DNA of 64,000 nucleotides from Larix kaempferi (taxonomy: Eukaryota; Streptophyta; Pinopsida; Pinales; Pinaceae), in assembly GCA_027924585.1 (NCBI GenBank), contig BSBM01002103.1, positions 673,001 to 737,000 on the forward strand, given 5' to 3'. The translations under genes and the position numbers were made by a program. A model generated the notes under the pieces. The model was not told the origin of the DNA. It did no database searches and was given only the letters and a program-made list of their open reading frames with translations. Position 1 is the stretch's first letter. Every line of letters starts with the position of its first letter. Shown here piece by piece: positions 32,431 through 43,774 of this stretch.

Positions 32431-35410
32431 CCTTCTTGGAATTCATCTATGGCTTGTTGTGTATCCATGTGGTGTCCCACACAAAAAATATGGGATGTAA
32501 TCTTATCTTCTCTTGAGACTAGATCTGAAATATCCTTGTAGCATTCACAAAACTGCATCTAGAATACCTGTACTATAACCTGTAGACTTTATGCAATACT
32601 ACTTGTAGAGTTTCCATAATAGTACATGTAGAGTATCCGACATAGTATAAATTCTACAATAGTTCTTGTAGAGTATCCGCAATATAGCTTCCACAGTACC
32701 TCCTATAGGGTTTTGTAGTACTCCCTATAGGATTTTGCAATACCTCTTGTTTGAGTATCCATAGTACAAGGTCTTCTGTAGTTTTCCTATGGCACTAAGA
32801 ATTTGAAACATTCTACATGTACTCATGGTTATATATATATCCTGACTTATTTTTAATTAATCAACAAAATATATGACAAAATGCAAGCCAATATACCTTT
32901 TAGCCAAAACTGTCATCTGGATACTAAAAAGGTAAACATAGACTTAGAAATAGGGTCAAAAAGGGTATTAATTGTCATAAAAATCTAGTCAAAATATGGC
33001 ATTAATTAAGCCCATCAAAGACCTTCCAAGTCACAGTGATAACATCAATATATATTAACCTTGGAGTGGTTCTTTTACTCATAGTTCTTTTTCATAATCC
33101 ATTATGTGTCAGAGGATATCCAAGACTAATACAATTGGTCTTCTGAGCGTGTTAGCTTCTACATGTCATTTCTTTATGAAGTGATAAAAGGATGATATTC
33201 GATTTGTAATTTTGCATGGGGTTGTGGTAAGTAATTTTTTAGTATGTAATTAGTAATGGGAGTTTGATTTAGCCTAGATCCAATAATTTAGTCTTTGGCA
33301 TGCATCTTTTCGCAATCTATTTGTTTTCAAGGTGGACACAGTTATCCTATTTAGAATCTATGTGTATGCATGTATAATATCATATAGGGCTTTTCAATAA
33401 TAATATCTTGGATCTTCATCTCATGTAATGAAATTATTGTTGTGTTTTATTATATCAAGTCGTTCATCCATATCTCCCAATCCACAGAACTATATAAAAC
33501 TGGCATATTTAGTTCACAAATATATAAATTGAGAAGGTTTCCAAGCTCACTTGTTCAATGTACATATCCCCTAACTTGCAAAATTTTGAAAATTATACAT
33601 ATTTAATGCACCCAATTCTAATTTGAAAGGGGTCCATTCCCAAGTGTCCATGTGGTTCTAATTTATAGAAATGTTGATGCAGGTTCATTGTTGGTCGACA
33701 TATTGCAACTTTTCTTGTTTAATGCAGACTACTATCCAAGGTTTGGGGAGAGTTTCTTCATGCAAGCAACGCAAAGAGTTTTACCTTGCATGAGTATGAA
33801 GTTGTTTCATATGTCACCTTCCCTTTGTTTCAAATAATAACATATTTCATTGTCAATTAGAGCAAATGTGGAGAGGACAATATACAAACCAACCACAAGG
33901 TCTTCTTTGGCTTCCTCAAGGGTAATGATGGGAAACCAACCTTCATCCACATGAGAGCTCTCACGTTGTTCCTGCATATCATGGAGAAAACATATTTCGA
34001 AGCAAAGGTAAATTGATTTATTTAAGTACAATTGTCAAGACAAAGTGACCGTTGTTGAATTAACTTGTAGTTCAGGGGTTCAAAGATCCCCCGCAAAGCC
34101 TATGTCCCTCATTGAGGACTCATGCTTTTGGGAATATGTAGAAAAGGCTATGAAAAACTAGAAAATCTTAAACAAAACCAACACCAAAGTGTAGAAAGGC
34201 TTGTACAATTTCAAGAGTACATGAGAACCATGAAAAACACTCTCAAAATTTCATGAGATGTTTTCTTGGAAGGAAAGCAACTTCATAATGTGTCGAAAGA
34301 ATGGGAAGAATGTAAGAGAGATTGCTCCCTTTAATGGATCTCTCCTTTTTATGAGATCATGGATAGTGAAATGGTAACGGGTGAATCTATAAGGTATCCT
34401 CATACCATCATAGCTTGTTTTGAGCTTTTGTTTGATATTTGTTTTACTATACTCTCACATTTCTTTCCCATAATTGGATTTTTTTTCTTCCAATGGAAGT
34501 TTATTAGTTCAAACTCATTACATTTTGAAGCCCCTATTCTGTTATTTTAACTTGTTCGGGGTTTTGGATTCTCTGAAGGTATTTTGAACAATTGCCACTT
34601 ATAGAAGTTTGGATTTTGTGGGTATTGGCGATGACGACCCTGTTGCGGGGATTTTCTAATGGGTTGCCACAAAGTGTGTCGAAGAGGATCATCCGACACA
34701 TGAGATTAATCCTATGAATTCTACATAGCTAAGATATCTAAATCTACTTTTGAAAGTAACTAACCCTTTCTGCTTTAAAATTTGTAGGAATTTCATGAGT
34801 AGTTGGCAAAGAGGGCTTCGCCAAAGCCTATGACTCCAACTCTGTATGCAAAACATGAAGATTTGGCACAATGTCTCGAATTTAGTCTGCTTTAGTACAT
34901 GGAAAACAATAAGTAAGCTAGCATGCCAATGAGAGACTCTTTGTTATATAAGAACCTTCAGGGTTCTCTACTCGTTGTGACGACTATTAGCGGTGAGGTG
35001 ATAGTCGATAGAAGATACTAAGGAAGATGGGCGGGCTTTACATGGTTTTTGGCTTATGTAATGATCTATGTTATTTTTGGAGTTATGTGATAGGGATATG
35101 CCCTTAACTTTGACTCATACTTTGAATACATGTTTTGCATCAATTTATTTTTTGATTTGATCTTCTAAATCTAGACTCTATTTTGATTCATGTTTATGGG
35201 GGTGATTTTTCATGATTGAATAGAAGTTATTAGCCCTTAAGGTCTTTTAACTACTACATTGTTTTGCCAATAAAAACATTAGAATATAAAAACATTCAAT
35301 ATTAATACAACCGAAAGCCTTATTCTAATGCCCCAATATTTGACGTGAAAGCCTTATTCTAATGCCCCAATTTTTTATGAGATGATATGAACATGAATAT
35401 GTTTAAATTT
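32431..35410. other. Non-coding interval, nothing assigned
   Basis: AT-rich DNA. Near 32520-32780 short words such as GTAGAGTATCC and TGTAGAGTTTCC recur, giving a loosely repetitive stretch. Short frames at 33807-34031 (-) and 34359-34550 (+) have no recognisable domain. No LTR ends, tRNA boxes or gene signals were found. Confidence 0.4.
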
Positions 35411-35413
35411 CTC

Positions 35414-35414
<1 letters not shown>

Positions 35415-35471
<57 letters not shown>
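35415..35471. repeat. (AT)n microsatellite
   Basis: About 57 bp of perfect AT dinucleotides. A second TA tract lies at 35555-35582, immediately left of the SINE. Confidence 0.97.
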
Positions 35472-35475
<4 letters not shown>

Positions 35476-35549
35476 GATTTATAAAATAAAAAAATTATAC
35501 AAACATCTATTTGTAGGTTTGAGATCCTTTATTTTATGATATCTAAATC

Positions 35550-35584
<35 letters not shown>

Positions 35585-35585
<1 letters not shown>

Positions 35586-35830
35586 CGGGGAGCCTGATGG
35601 GTTAGCTCAAGTGGTTAAGAGCTGTGAGCTGTAAGTAGAAGGTTTCGGGGTCAAATCCTCGGGTAGCTATGCATAGTTATATAAGGGCATCACTTGATTT
35701 CCCCATCGGGCTAGGCTCCGTAATCAGAGCCGACGGGGTGAGGCCCCTTCGGGTGGGCTCCATGTGAATTATTCCCGTGGACATAGCAACTCCTCTCCAC
35801 AGTTGTGAACCACATTGAAAATTATATTCA
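35585..35830 (+). mobile_element. tRNA-derived SINE (copy adjoining TA tract)
   Basis: An A box TAGCTCAAGTGG (35603-35614) and a B-box-like GGGTCAAATCC (35648-35658) are spaced as in a Pol III tRNA promoter. The body is GC-richer than its surroundings, with GACGGGGTGAGGCCCC near 35731. The head GGGGAGCCTGATGGGTTAGC resembles plant Au-like SINEs. The left border abuts TA repeats, so no target duplication can be read. It cannot fold as a functional tRNA because the B-box region is shifted and the 3' acceptor arm is absent. Confidence 0.7.
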
Positions 35831-37229
35831 TTTTCCAACATTAAAAGTTATTTAACCCCCATGGAGGATGCTCAAGGAAGCGATCACCATTCATGCAACA
35901 CTTGACGACCACAGTAGGTGGTGGGATCAGGGAATGATAGTGAGGGATTGTCATGCAACTATGTGGACAGGTGTGGACAGGACACGAGAAGGGATCAAAA
36001 TTCTTTTAATATCCTAATCCATCTTGTTCAAAATTCTTCTTCTAATTTCTTGGTCATTTTCATCCATGTATACCCTTGGAAGTTTGCATATTATGCTATG
36101 CTATACTACCAACTTTAGTGTCGACATAATATTTACCCCTTCTTAATAAATAATCGTTGAGGTAGTTTCTAACATTGTTGTTATGTACACATATTGTCGA
36201 AACAAACACTCCTTCGCACAACCCTAAGGCTCCATCAATGTGATGTGTCGCGGGCATGAAGTTTTCACCAACGTGACATAGCATAATTGCAATCAGTTTC
36301 ATTTGTGATAACTCATATTACGAACGTCTCATCACCCTCACACGCAATGCATTTACATGATCACAAATTCAATTACTTTTAGACAAGAACTTGAAGCCTA
36401 ACTGTCATTTCTATTGGTTTTTAACTTTTCTAATCATTTAATGGTTCTTTGAAAAATTGTACACTTTATTTTTTATTGAACCAAAAAACCAATTGTACAA
36501 ATACCATCAAATATGATTTTATACTTACACATTATTTAGATTTATAAAAAATAATACATACTATCATGGTTTCTTTACACCTTTAAGAAAATTGCTAATT
36601 TATTTTTTATTTTTTTGAAATTTCATATTCTCACACTACCGTTTGAGCTAACCTTTTATACGTTCCATATCCCTTATTCTACCACTTTCTCTAATTTATT
36701 TTGTGCCTTTTGGAACTCCCTATTGGATTCTTACAAAACCCTTTGTCACCACTCTTGTTGATTTACGTGTAACAAATCATTTTTTCCAGCGAAAACGTGT
36801 AACAAATCATTGCTTCAACCATAAGCCTTTTGTTTTTGAATTTAGGTATATAAAATTGATTTGAAAGAGTCGAGCTCTGAATTCTTTTGGAAAAAGGAAT
36901 AAATAAAGTTCATAAAAAATGGAACAAAAAGTATCTTCAAAAATAAATTTCACAGAAGAAATGCCAGCCGGCAAAGTTAAGATAAGCGGGACTCAAGAGA
37001 GTGAAAGGATGTTGTCGTCATGGGATGACGTGGAAACTGATTAGTATGGAGTCTTTATCTCTTTTGTCTTTAATAAAGTAATGATTGGCTGTTTTTTTTG
37101 AGGTGAGGTGACATGGAATGGAGAAAACGAAAAGAAAAGAAAAGAAAGCGGGCTTTAAAAGATGCTTTCTAAACCTGTCATAACGGCTGTTTCATTACGA
37201 TGGACTTTGGCTTTTCATTTGTAGTTAGG
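35831..37229. other. Non-coding interval, nothing assigned
   Basis: AT-rich sequence without recognisable domain. The 36,950-37,200 part is less AT-rich and contains GATGACGTGG and purine tracts, but no ORF follows closely enough to call it a promoter. Confidence 0.4.
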
Positions 37230-38060
37230 CCCGAAAATAATGGACAGGAAAGCTTCAAATTTTTAATATTTAAAAGAGGGTTACATTTTTCACCGTTAAA
37301 AGAGGGTTACATTTTTTTTCACATAAAAATATAACTTACTATTAATATGCGAAATAGTAAATAGTATTAGCTGACAGAAAAATACAAACTGCTCACCATC
37401 CGTCCCAGAAGAGCATATGTGACATGTCAGTCAGATTGGCAGAAGTGCCAATATCAACATCAGAAAAGGTCCAGAATAAATGTCAAAAGTCTCCAAAATA
37501 TATCATGAATCCCTCCCGAAGGAGAAACGGATTCATCAATCACCAGAAACATCATAGTGTCCAATCAAAAATAGGCACACAAGTACAGACCGCCACAGCT
37601 GCCAATCATCATAAATATCATATAATATATCTAACAGTTCAAAATATATCAAAGCACAACCAATATCATCCATCAATAGTGCCGCAAAAAGAGGAAGTAT
37701 AAAACCGTCCAACAAGGAGTTGGAGCCAGCCCTTATGTAAGATCTGCACATAGAGCTAAACAGAGCATGTAAGTATATCAACACACCATATAAGATACAA
37801 AAAATATCATAATAACATATAAAGGAAATAATATGACCAAAGAGGGTTACATTATAACTAAGTAACATTAAACACGGAACTCACTTCGGCAGCAATTTCT
37901 TTACTATTAACTTTCCTTAAAAACACGTTATACATACTTTGACGAATAATTTAATATTAAAATTTTAATTTGATTAAATTATATTGTTTAATTATTAATT
38001 TAAAATGGTTTATTATAAATTTAATCATTAATATAATAATGTATATATATTTTGTATATG
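37230..38060 (+). repeat. Dispersed repeat family R1, copy 1 (interrupted)
   Basis: The flanks 37230-37313 and 37854-38060 are collinear with 43775-44060: shared words include AAGAGGGTTACATT, AACATTAAACACGGAACTC and TTATAAATTTAATCATTAAT. The retroposon at 37314-37838 splits this copy. The family has no coding content visible here. Confidence 0.65.
37314..37838 (-). mobile_element. 525-bp poly(A) retroposon with 15-bp target duplication
   Basis: It starts on the + strand with a T run (37313-37319), meaning a poly(A) tail on the minus strand. AAAGAGGGTTACATT flanks it at 37299-37313 and 37839-37853. Such long duplications plus poly(A) indicate LINE-driven insertion. The body has no recognised LINE domain and no tRNA boxes, so it is either a LINE 3' end or a processed pseudogene of an unknown transcript. 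A minus-strand frame of 110 codons in it shows no domain. Confidence 0.72.
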
Positions 38061-38514
38061 TATTAATTGGTTTTACATGTTAAGAAAAAATTCATACCTC
38101 GATATTTGATGTTTCTCTTGGTTTAAGATTAAATTAATATAACTTATTTTTTTTGTTTAAGTTAACATAATTTTTTATTTATAAAAATGTAATGTTACAT
38201 AACGTTACACAAGATTACGTGTTACAACATCTCCCCTATATTGGGTTGTAAGCACCTAGCCTCTATGTGCAAAAACATATGTCTCCATTAAAGATAGCTT
38301 GAGTAATGGTCACAAAGAATATTGGTTTTCTTTTAGTTTTTGTTAATTTTTATGGTTCATAATATAAAATTCCCATACAATTCTACAAGGGTAGTTTTAA
38401 GTGTTACCAAGAATGTAATGTAGATTTCATCTTCAACAATGTAGTCATATTTCTATAAAAATTCAATCCCTTGTCTTAGAGATACCAAAATAAACATAAA
38501 ACATTGAATTTCAT

Positions 38515-38690
38515 CCGTTAAGAGCACATGGCCTAATGAAAACTTCTAGGTGCTTTGCCAACAAGAAATTCGAGGTTCGAACCCCAACGGTGCCTTAATC
38601 CTCCTCTTAGAGCCAATACAAGATAAGGCAATGTGGGTTTATAGTAGTAGCTATAGGAATCACCTCATGATCTTTAAAAAAACATCAACT
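38515..38690 (+). mobile_element. tRNA-derived SINE with perfect B box
   Basis: The B box GGTTCGAACCC is perfect at 38574-38584, preceded 45 bp upstream by an A-box-like TGGCCTAATGA (38529-38539). The sequence ends in an A-rich stretch (CTTTAAAAAAACATC). No clear target duplication. The region between the boxes cannot form a tRNA cloverleaf. Confidence 0.58.
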
Positions 38691-38905
38691 TAACCAGGTT
38701 ACAGAGAGCAAATCAATTCACATTATCTCAAGTCATGAAAGTAAACTTCCATTTCATAATTTCAGGAACCCACGCAAGTCATTTCCAAGTAAAGTGCAAA
38801 AACCAAAAGATACCAACAAATTGAAATGAAAAGGTCATTGAGGAGCTATAGAGTTCTACATTTATTTATATTTTGATTTTAATCATTTAAAACAAGTCAA
38901 CCTTG

Positions 38906-39271
38906 CTAGCGGATCTCGATAATAATGCCATTATCCCCTCTTCCGAACCTTTCATGATTGAATACGTTTTCAAATCCATGACACTTTCTCTTATTTTGCT
39001 TTTCAATAACTCTAACATTAAAATCCATGACACTTTCTCTTATTTTGCTTTTCAATAACTCTAACATTAAAATTAGTTCCCTTATCATGTCGTCCTTCTC
39101 TGTGGTAGATAAATAAAATTGAACTCTCTTAGTTCTCGTTATAATTTCTTTTCTAAATTCGACAACCCTTATTTTATAATTTCTCCAGATTCTCACAAAA
39201 TCCTTACCGCCAGTTTTCTCCCCCAATAAACATAACGACTCCATTTGACCTCCGTTTCCAAGGCAGCTCAT
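38906..39271 (-). CDS. Unrecognised 121-codon ORF, divergent from the host gene
   Basis: The frame is Lys/Arg/Glu-rich (KEIITRTKRVQFYLSTTEK, ELILMLELLKSKIRE). It begins about 155 bp upstream of the host-gene ATG on the opposite strand. A 49-bp exact tandem duplication inside it is not a multiple of three, so the second half is read in a new frame, which argues against a conserved protein. Possibly chance, or part of an old repeat. Confidence 0.2.
   Translation of the reverse strand: MSCLGNGGQMESLCLLGEKTGGKDFVRIWRNYKIRVVEFRKEIITRTKRVQFYLSTTEKDDMIRELILMLELLKSKIRESVMDFNVRVIEKQNKRKCHGFENVFNHERFGRGDNGIIIEIR
38972..39069. repeat. 49-bp exact tandem duplication
   Basis: The unit starting AAATCCATGACACTTTCTC occurs at 38972-39020 and 39021-39069 without a mismatch. 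Perfect identity means it is recent. Confidence 0.95.
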
Positions 39272-39374
39272 GACAAAAATATCCTTTGCCAGTTGGCATA
39301 GTCAATCAGTTGTTTGACAGCAATATTGAGTAGCACATTTTATACAAAATTCCAGCTCCTCACGTTCGAATATC

Positions 39375-39384
39375 TCTTATAAAA
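39375..39384 (+). promoter_or_regulatory. TATA box of host gene candidate
   Basis: CTTATAAAAT lies about 45 bp upstream of the ATG at 39427, leaving a short 5' leader with a pyrimidine patch (CTGCTTCTTTCAG). A second TATA-like stretch (TTTTATACAAAA) lies near 39337. Confidence 0.5.
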
Positions 39385-39426
39385 TGCGGGCACTGCTTCT
39401 TTCAGAAATAGAATCCTGTATCGGAG

Positions 39427-39894
39427 ATGGATCAATCCCAAAGACGCCCTCGCAACCCCACATTCGCAGGCCGACTTTTCTCATGCTGCTTCTGCTGTGA
39501 CTCGAACGATGACCGCTCAATCCTTCGGCCCTCGTGGTTTCACAAGTTCACGCGATCGAACACCAGGGCAGATTCCGTGCACGGCAATTCTCAGAATTGG
39601 TGGCGCAAGGGCTGGAACAGCGTCAGACAGGTCGGAGAATGGTCGGAATCCGTCATTGACGACGCCGGAAGCTGCTGCAGTGGGCCCAAATGGAAACACT
39701 TCGTTCGCAGGTTCAAGACCGAAGGCAAAAGCATTTACAGTTCCAAGCCGTCGAGATTTCGGTACGATCCTCTGAGTTACGAGCTCAATTTCGACAACGG
39801 GTCTCGGCAGCACGAAGATTATCAGCTCCAGGCTTTGTCTTTATCTGCCGTCAAGCATGGTGAGTCTGCGGGCGCCCAATGTATGAAACCCTGA
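39427..39894 (+). CDS. Host gene candidate: Cys/Trp-rich plant protein with YDPLSY motif
   Basis: The 155-codon ORF has GC content and codon use unlike the AT-rich DNA around it. The N-terminus has a Cys cluster (LFSCCFCCDS), the middle a Trp-rich stretch (NWWRKGWNSVRQVGEWSES) and GPKWKHFVRRFK, and the C-terminus RFRYDPLSYELNFDNG. From memory this combination matches a land-plant family of small proteins of unknown function. No signal peptide or membrane segment is visible. A strong splice donor (CATG/GTGAGT, GT at 39860-39861) suggests the real exon ends at 39859 and that the last roughly 11 codons to TGA 39892-39894 are intron read-through. I could not place exon 2 with confidence. Expression and exact 3' structure are unknown. 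Confidence 0.62.
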   Translation: MDQSQRRPRNPTFAGRLFSCCFCCDSNDDRSILRPSWFHKFTRSNTRADSVHGNSQNWWRKGWNSVRQVGEWSESVIDDAGSCCSGPKWKHFVRRFKTEGKSIYSSKPSRFRYDPLSYELNFDNGSRQHEDYQLQALSLSAVKHGESAGAQCMKP

Positions 39895-40489
39895 AAACCC
39901 TGGGAAGTCCGTAAAATATATACAAAACCTGCATGCTGGATTCATTCCATGTAACATGAATTCATTATTTTATGCTATTCTCAGATTTTGGTTTATATTG
40001 TGTGGAATCATATACCCAACTTTTTGGTGTCCAACTCGATCTTTTTTATCTTTTAAAGCGTGTCCCGCTACGATGTGATGGAAGCTTGTAGAATGGTCAA
40101 TCAACACCTTAATGAATTCCAAACCGGTTTTACTCGCTCAATTTCTATGGAAATTATGTGGAAGATGAATTTTGTTGATTTTTTGGGCAAAAATTATTTT
40201 TTCCTTTATGTTATAACTATATATTGTGAGAGGATCTCAGGGTGAAGCAAGGGTTTTTACGTGTAAATCAACCTTACGGACAAAGGGCCTGATAAAAATT
40301 ACAAAAAGGAAAAAAAAATTCAATTAAGTATCCAATTTTTAAATTTATTTAGTTTATATTTGTTGATACATTCTAGATTTTAAAATATATTGATTTCCCA
40401 AATCAAATAAATATCAAAGTACTTGTTACACAATGGTTGAACATCAAAGGTAAATAGGAAAGAGAGAATGAAGAATAAGATCAACCACT
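39895..40489 (+). other. Downstream of host gene: intron or 3' region
   Basis: AT-rich DNA. Possible acceptors lie at about 39984 (TTCTCAG) and 40059 (CTTTTAAAG), and a frame at 40060-40245 follows the second. Neither joins to a convincing continuation of the protein. Confidence 0.3.
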
Positions 40490-41356
40490 CCTGGAATTAT
40501 TTTGGTTGTGGCGTGGAAACTAAAAAGTTCCGAAAGCCAAAGTGAATCCTCACATGGGACCTGTGTCAAAGAAGATGCAATCATGGCCCATGTAGGTGCC
40601 CAATGTGCAAGAATGGGGAAGAAACTCTTTATCACATTCTAGTTATATATGAATTCACAAAGAAAGTTTGGAAGGAGGTGAGGAAACTTGTAGGAATCAA
40701 TGCAGAATGGATAGGTGTTTCTATTGAAGAAAGCTTAAAAGAATGGATTAAAATAACAGAGATTTTCATAGATTGAAAGCACTTCTAATCATAGTGGGGT
40801 GGGGTGTATGGTTAGCAAGAAACATAACCTTATTTGAGGAGAAAATTGTTTTAGCTAAACAGTGTGCAACTCAAGCAAAGAGCATCATCAGGAGTTTCCC
40901 ATAGACAATATTAATCAAATCTATAAGACATGTACCTGAAGTTACTATTGATAAATCACAATGCTAGGCTTTCTTTGATGGAGATTCACATCATCATTCA
41001 ATGGCTAATGGAGGCGAGGGAATTATATTCCTGCAGGACTCTCATTGCTACAAGTTAAAGCAGCATTTAGAAGGGGCACAAACAATGAAGTTGCAGTCAT
41101 TGCACTCAAACTAACTTTGATATTGGCATACGAGCATGGTGCAAAACATCTCCAGATCTATGATGACTCTCTTATGGTGATAAATTGGATGAAGGGTTCA
41201 TGCTTATTGGAAAATTTTACTTTGAGAACCATATATGGTGAGATTCAAAGGATGAAAGAAGCTTTTACTGCACTCTCCTTTGCGCATGTGTACAAGGAAA
41301 TGAATGAAGAGGTTGACAGATTGTCAAAAAAGAGGAATGCAGCTAGAACCAAGTAG
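40490..41356 (+). pseudogene. LINE 3' fragment: zf-RVT and RNase H domains
   Basis: The zf-RVT zinc-binding segment reads CRCPMCKNGEETLYHILV at about 40580-40640, followed by FTKKVWKEVRKLVG. The RNase H domain at 41045-41356 shows NNEVAVIALKLTLILAYEHG, IYDDSLMVINWMKGS and a C-terminal HVYKEMNEEVDRLSK, the plant LINE/RVT_3 type; the expected GDS active site is DDS here. The RT is missing, so the copy is 5'-truncated, as is usual for LINEs. It sits about 0.6 kb downstream of the host exon on the same strand and may be inside its intron. Confidence 0.82.
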
Positions 41357-41749
41357 ATGGATCATTGAAGAGGTGTTGAATAAAACTACCAATGTATATG
41401 AAATAAGAAGGACATTATATGCATGACTATTTTAACATATATGAAAGATTGAAGCCAGGGGCACATCAACTTTCTGATAGGAGATAGATTGAATGCAGAT
41501 AAAATACATGCACAGAGCTAGATGGTATGCTGATAAGTACATAAAAAATGTAATTTTATTTATGAAAACATAAATAAGATTATGAGTTTTTCCCTAAGAG
41601 AAAAAAGAAATTGTTAAAGTTTATAAAATTTACGACAATATAAATGGAATTATCTAAAAAAAGATTACTTACTAAATGATACAATAGTATATATTAAAAA
41701 AATGAAAATTAAGGCATTAATATACATCATTAACAAATTTAGTAATCCA
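41357..41749. other. Non-coding interval after LINE tail
   Basis: AT-rich. No domain or clear poly(A) terminus is visible. Confidence 0.4.
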
Positions 41750-42338
41750 CAATGTAGAAAATTTATTCTCTATTTTTTCTTCATGAAAATGGATAAAATA
41801 TGTGATGGGACCGTAACTCAATTATTATATATGGGAAAATGAATAATAATTATGCAAATTGAAGGATCATTTAATTGAGGAGGATGTCATTAATGTATTT
41901 TGAATTCTTGAGTAGGATGTCATTAATGTATTTTGATTCTTTCATCAAAATAGGTTAAGGTTGATTCCTTTTAAATGTTATAATCAACCAAATTACAACA
42001 ATTTTTTAGTTAATTACTTGCAATCTTTTGATGGAAAAAACGAGAAGTGGGGATGTAATAACCCTATTTATTAGTGATTTTTCATTTTTTTCTTCACGAA
42101 AATGAATAAAATTTGTGGTGGGAGTGTAACTCAATTATCATACATGGGAAAATAACTAATGATTATGTAAAATGGAGAATCATTTCATCTAGTAAGATGT
42201 CATTAATGTATTTTGAATTATTTCATCAAAATATAGGAGTAAGGTTGATTCCTTTTAAATATTATAATCAACCAAATTACAACCATTTTCTAGTTGATTA
42301 CTTGCATTTCTTTGATGAGAAAAACTAGAAGTGGGGAT
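41750..42338 (+). repeat. Tandem LTR units (about 285-313 bp)
   Basis: The word GTAACTCAATTA recurs at about 41812, 42125 and 42410. Each unit contains GAGAAGTGGGGATGTAATAACCC-like sequence, which reads as a polypurine tract followed by a TGTAATAACCC LTR start (42053, decayed at 42340). So the units include an internal/LTR junction repeated in tandem. No coding content. Confidence 0.7.
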
Positions 42339-43030
42339 TTAATGACCCTATTTATTAATGATTCTCTATTTTTTTCTACATGAAAATGAATAAAATATGT
42401 AGTGGGAGTGTAACTCAATTATATATGTGAGAAAATGAATAATGATTATGTAAATTGGAGAATCATTTCATCGAGGAGGATTTCATTAATGTAGTTTGAA
42501 TTCTTTCATCAAGATATAAGATTAAGGCAATGTTGGTTCTTTTTAAATGTTATAATCAACCAAATTACAACCATTTTCTAGTTGATCACTAGAAAATATT
42601 ATCCTTTGATGGTTGGGAGGGATCCCCTCCTCATCTTGAAGCTTAGCCTTTATAATGTTAGTGGTGTTTGAGCTCCATCGCCACGGTAATATCTTTTCTA
42701 GAAAAGGTTTTTACATATTGCAAGCCTCCTATTGGAAATATTTCATCAAATAATTGGTTGGTATTCTTTTATATTGCATTCTCCCCTTGGAAATTATGAA
42801 ATAAAGTTAACTATGATGGAAGGTAAGAAAGAATATGCTTCCATGAATATATACAATGTAAATTGACTTGCCCCTCGCAAGCTATCAATCACTTAATACC
42901 CACTTCCATGAGACCCAATTTTTATTGTGTACACATGCTAGGTTGCTCGGTTCATGTGTTCTCCATGGTAGAGGGTGTTCAATGCTTAGTTTCCATCCTG
43001 ATCTAGCTATTTGGTTGATTGAATCAAATC
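42339..43030 (+). repeat. Ty3-type LTR fragment, + orientation
   Basis: It begins with a decayed TTTAATGACCCTATTTATTAA after a purine tract and is matched in reverse orientation by 47240-47930 over about 660 bp (shared words TCAACCAAA, TACAACCATTTTCTA, ATCCTTTGATG, CCCTCCTCATCTT). It is a member of the same LTR family as the tandem units to its left. Confidence 0.68.
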
Positions 43031-43285
43031 ATCTATATAAGATTGCATAGGCATAATGCACAAGTTCTTTCCAAGGTTTGCTAAGGTATATGTTGACTGA
43101 GATCGTCACTAAAATACGGTATGTAAAAAGAGCTCTTCACTAAAAAATGAAACCTACAATATTGTAAATGTTGTAGTCTTAATAAGACTTAAAATTAACT
43201 CAATAAAATATAAATAAATTGATTCCACATATAAATATTAACACATTGTTATTCTGGTATCCAAATATATTTAGGAAGATAAACA

Positions 43286-43493
43286 AATGGTGGTTCATTG
43301 TTTGTTAGAGGGCTAGTTCACCGGGAGAATGCCAACACACCTGCTATTCTAGGTAGAGAATCAAGGTATAGCCAGAAATACAATCATTACAATAGGGGCT
43401 CAACAAGAGCAACATATCACTTATAAGAATTGAACTTAGGTGGAGAAGATAACAATCATTCCTCCCAACTACCCAAACTACAACCAATAAACA
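43286..43493 (-). mobile_element. tRNA-derived SINE, copy a
   Basis: About 205 bp, collinear with 44581-44786. Read on the minus strand it begins GTTTATTGGTTGTAGTTTGGGTAG (A box) and has AAGTTCAATTC (B box, + positions 43427-43437). Left and right flanks do not show a clear duplication. Confidence 0.65.
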
Positions 43494-43774
43494 TTTTAAA
43501 AAATACATAATATAAAAAGTGAACCACATATCAATACATAATATATATAAAATATAGTACATCTTTATAATTGATAATATTTACTTAAATCATACATCTT
43601 TAAAGTTTATAATGGTGTATTTTTTTGCACGATAAACAAACATTGTGGTCATCATTCTTTACAGTGAAAAGCAAGAAAGAATCTCACCCACACATGATAT
43701 TTTTTATGTGATAAGATTCATCTCCATTATTTCCTGGCTAAACTACAACTCAGAAAGACAAAGTTGGGCCGGAA

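Noticed and set aside
35585-35680. Functional tRNA gene
   Set aside because: Box A is good but the B-box region is shifted, no acceptor stem can be paired, and a SINE body follows.
40060-40245. Second exon of the host gene
   Set aside because: The possible acceptor is weak, phase and residue content do not continue the family motifs, and the stretch is AT-rich.
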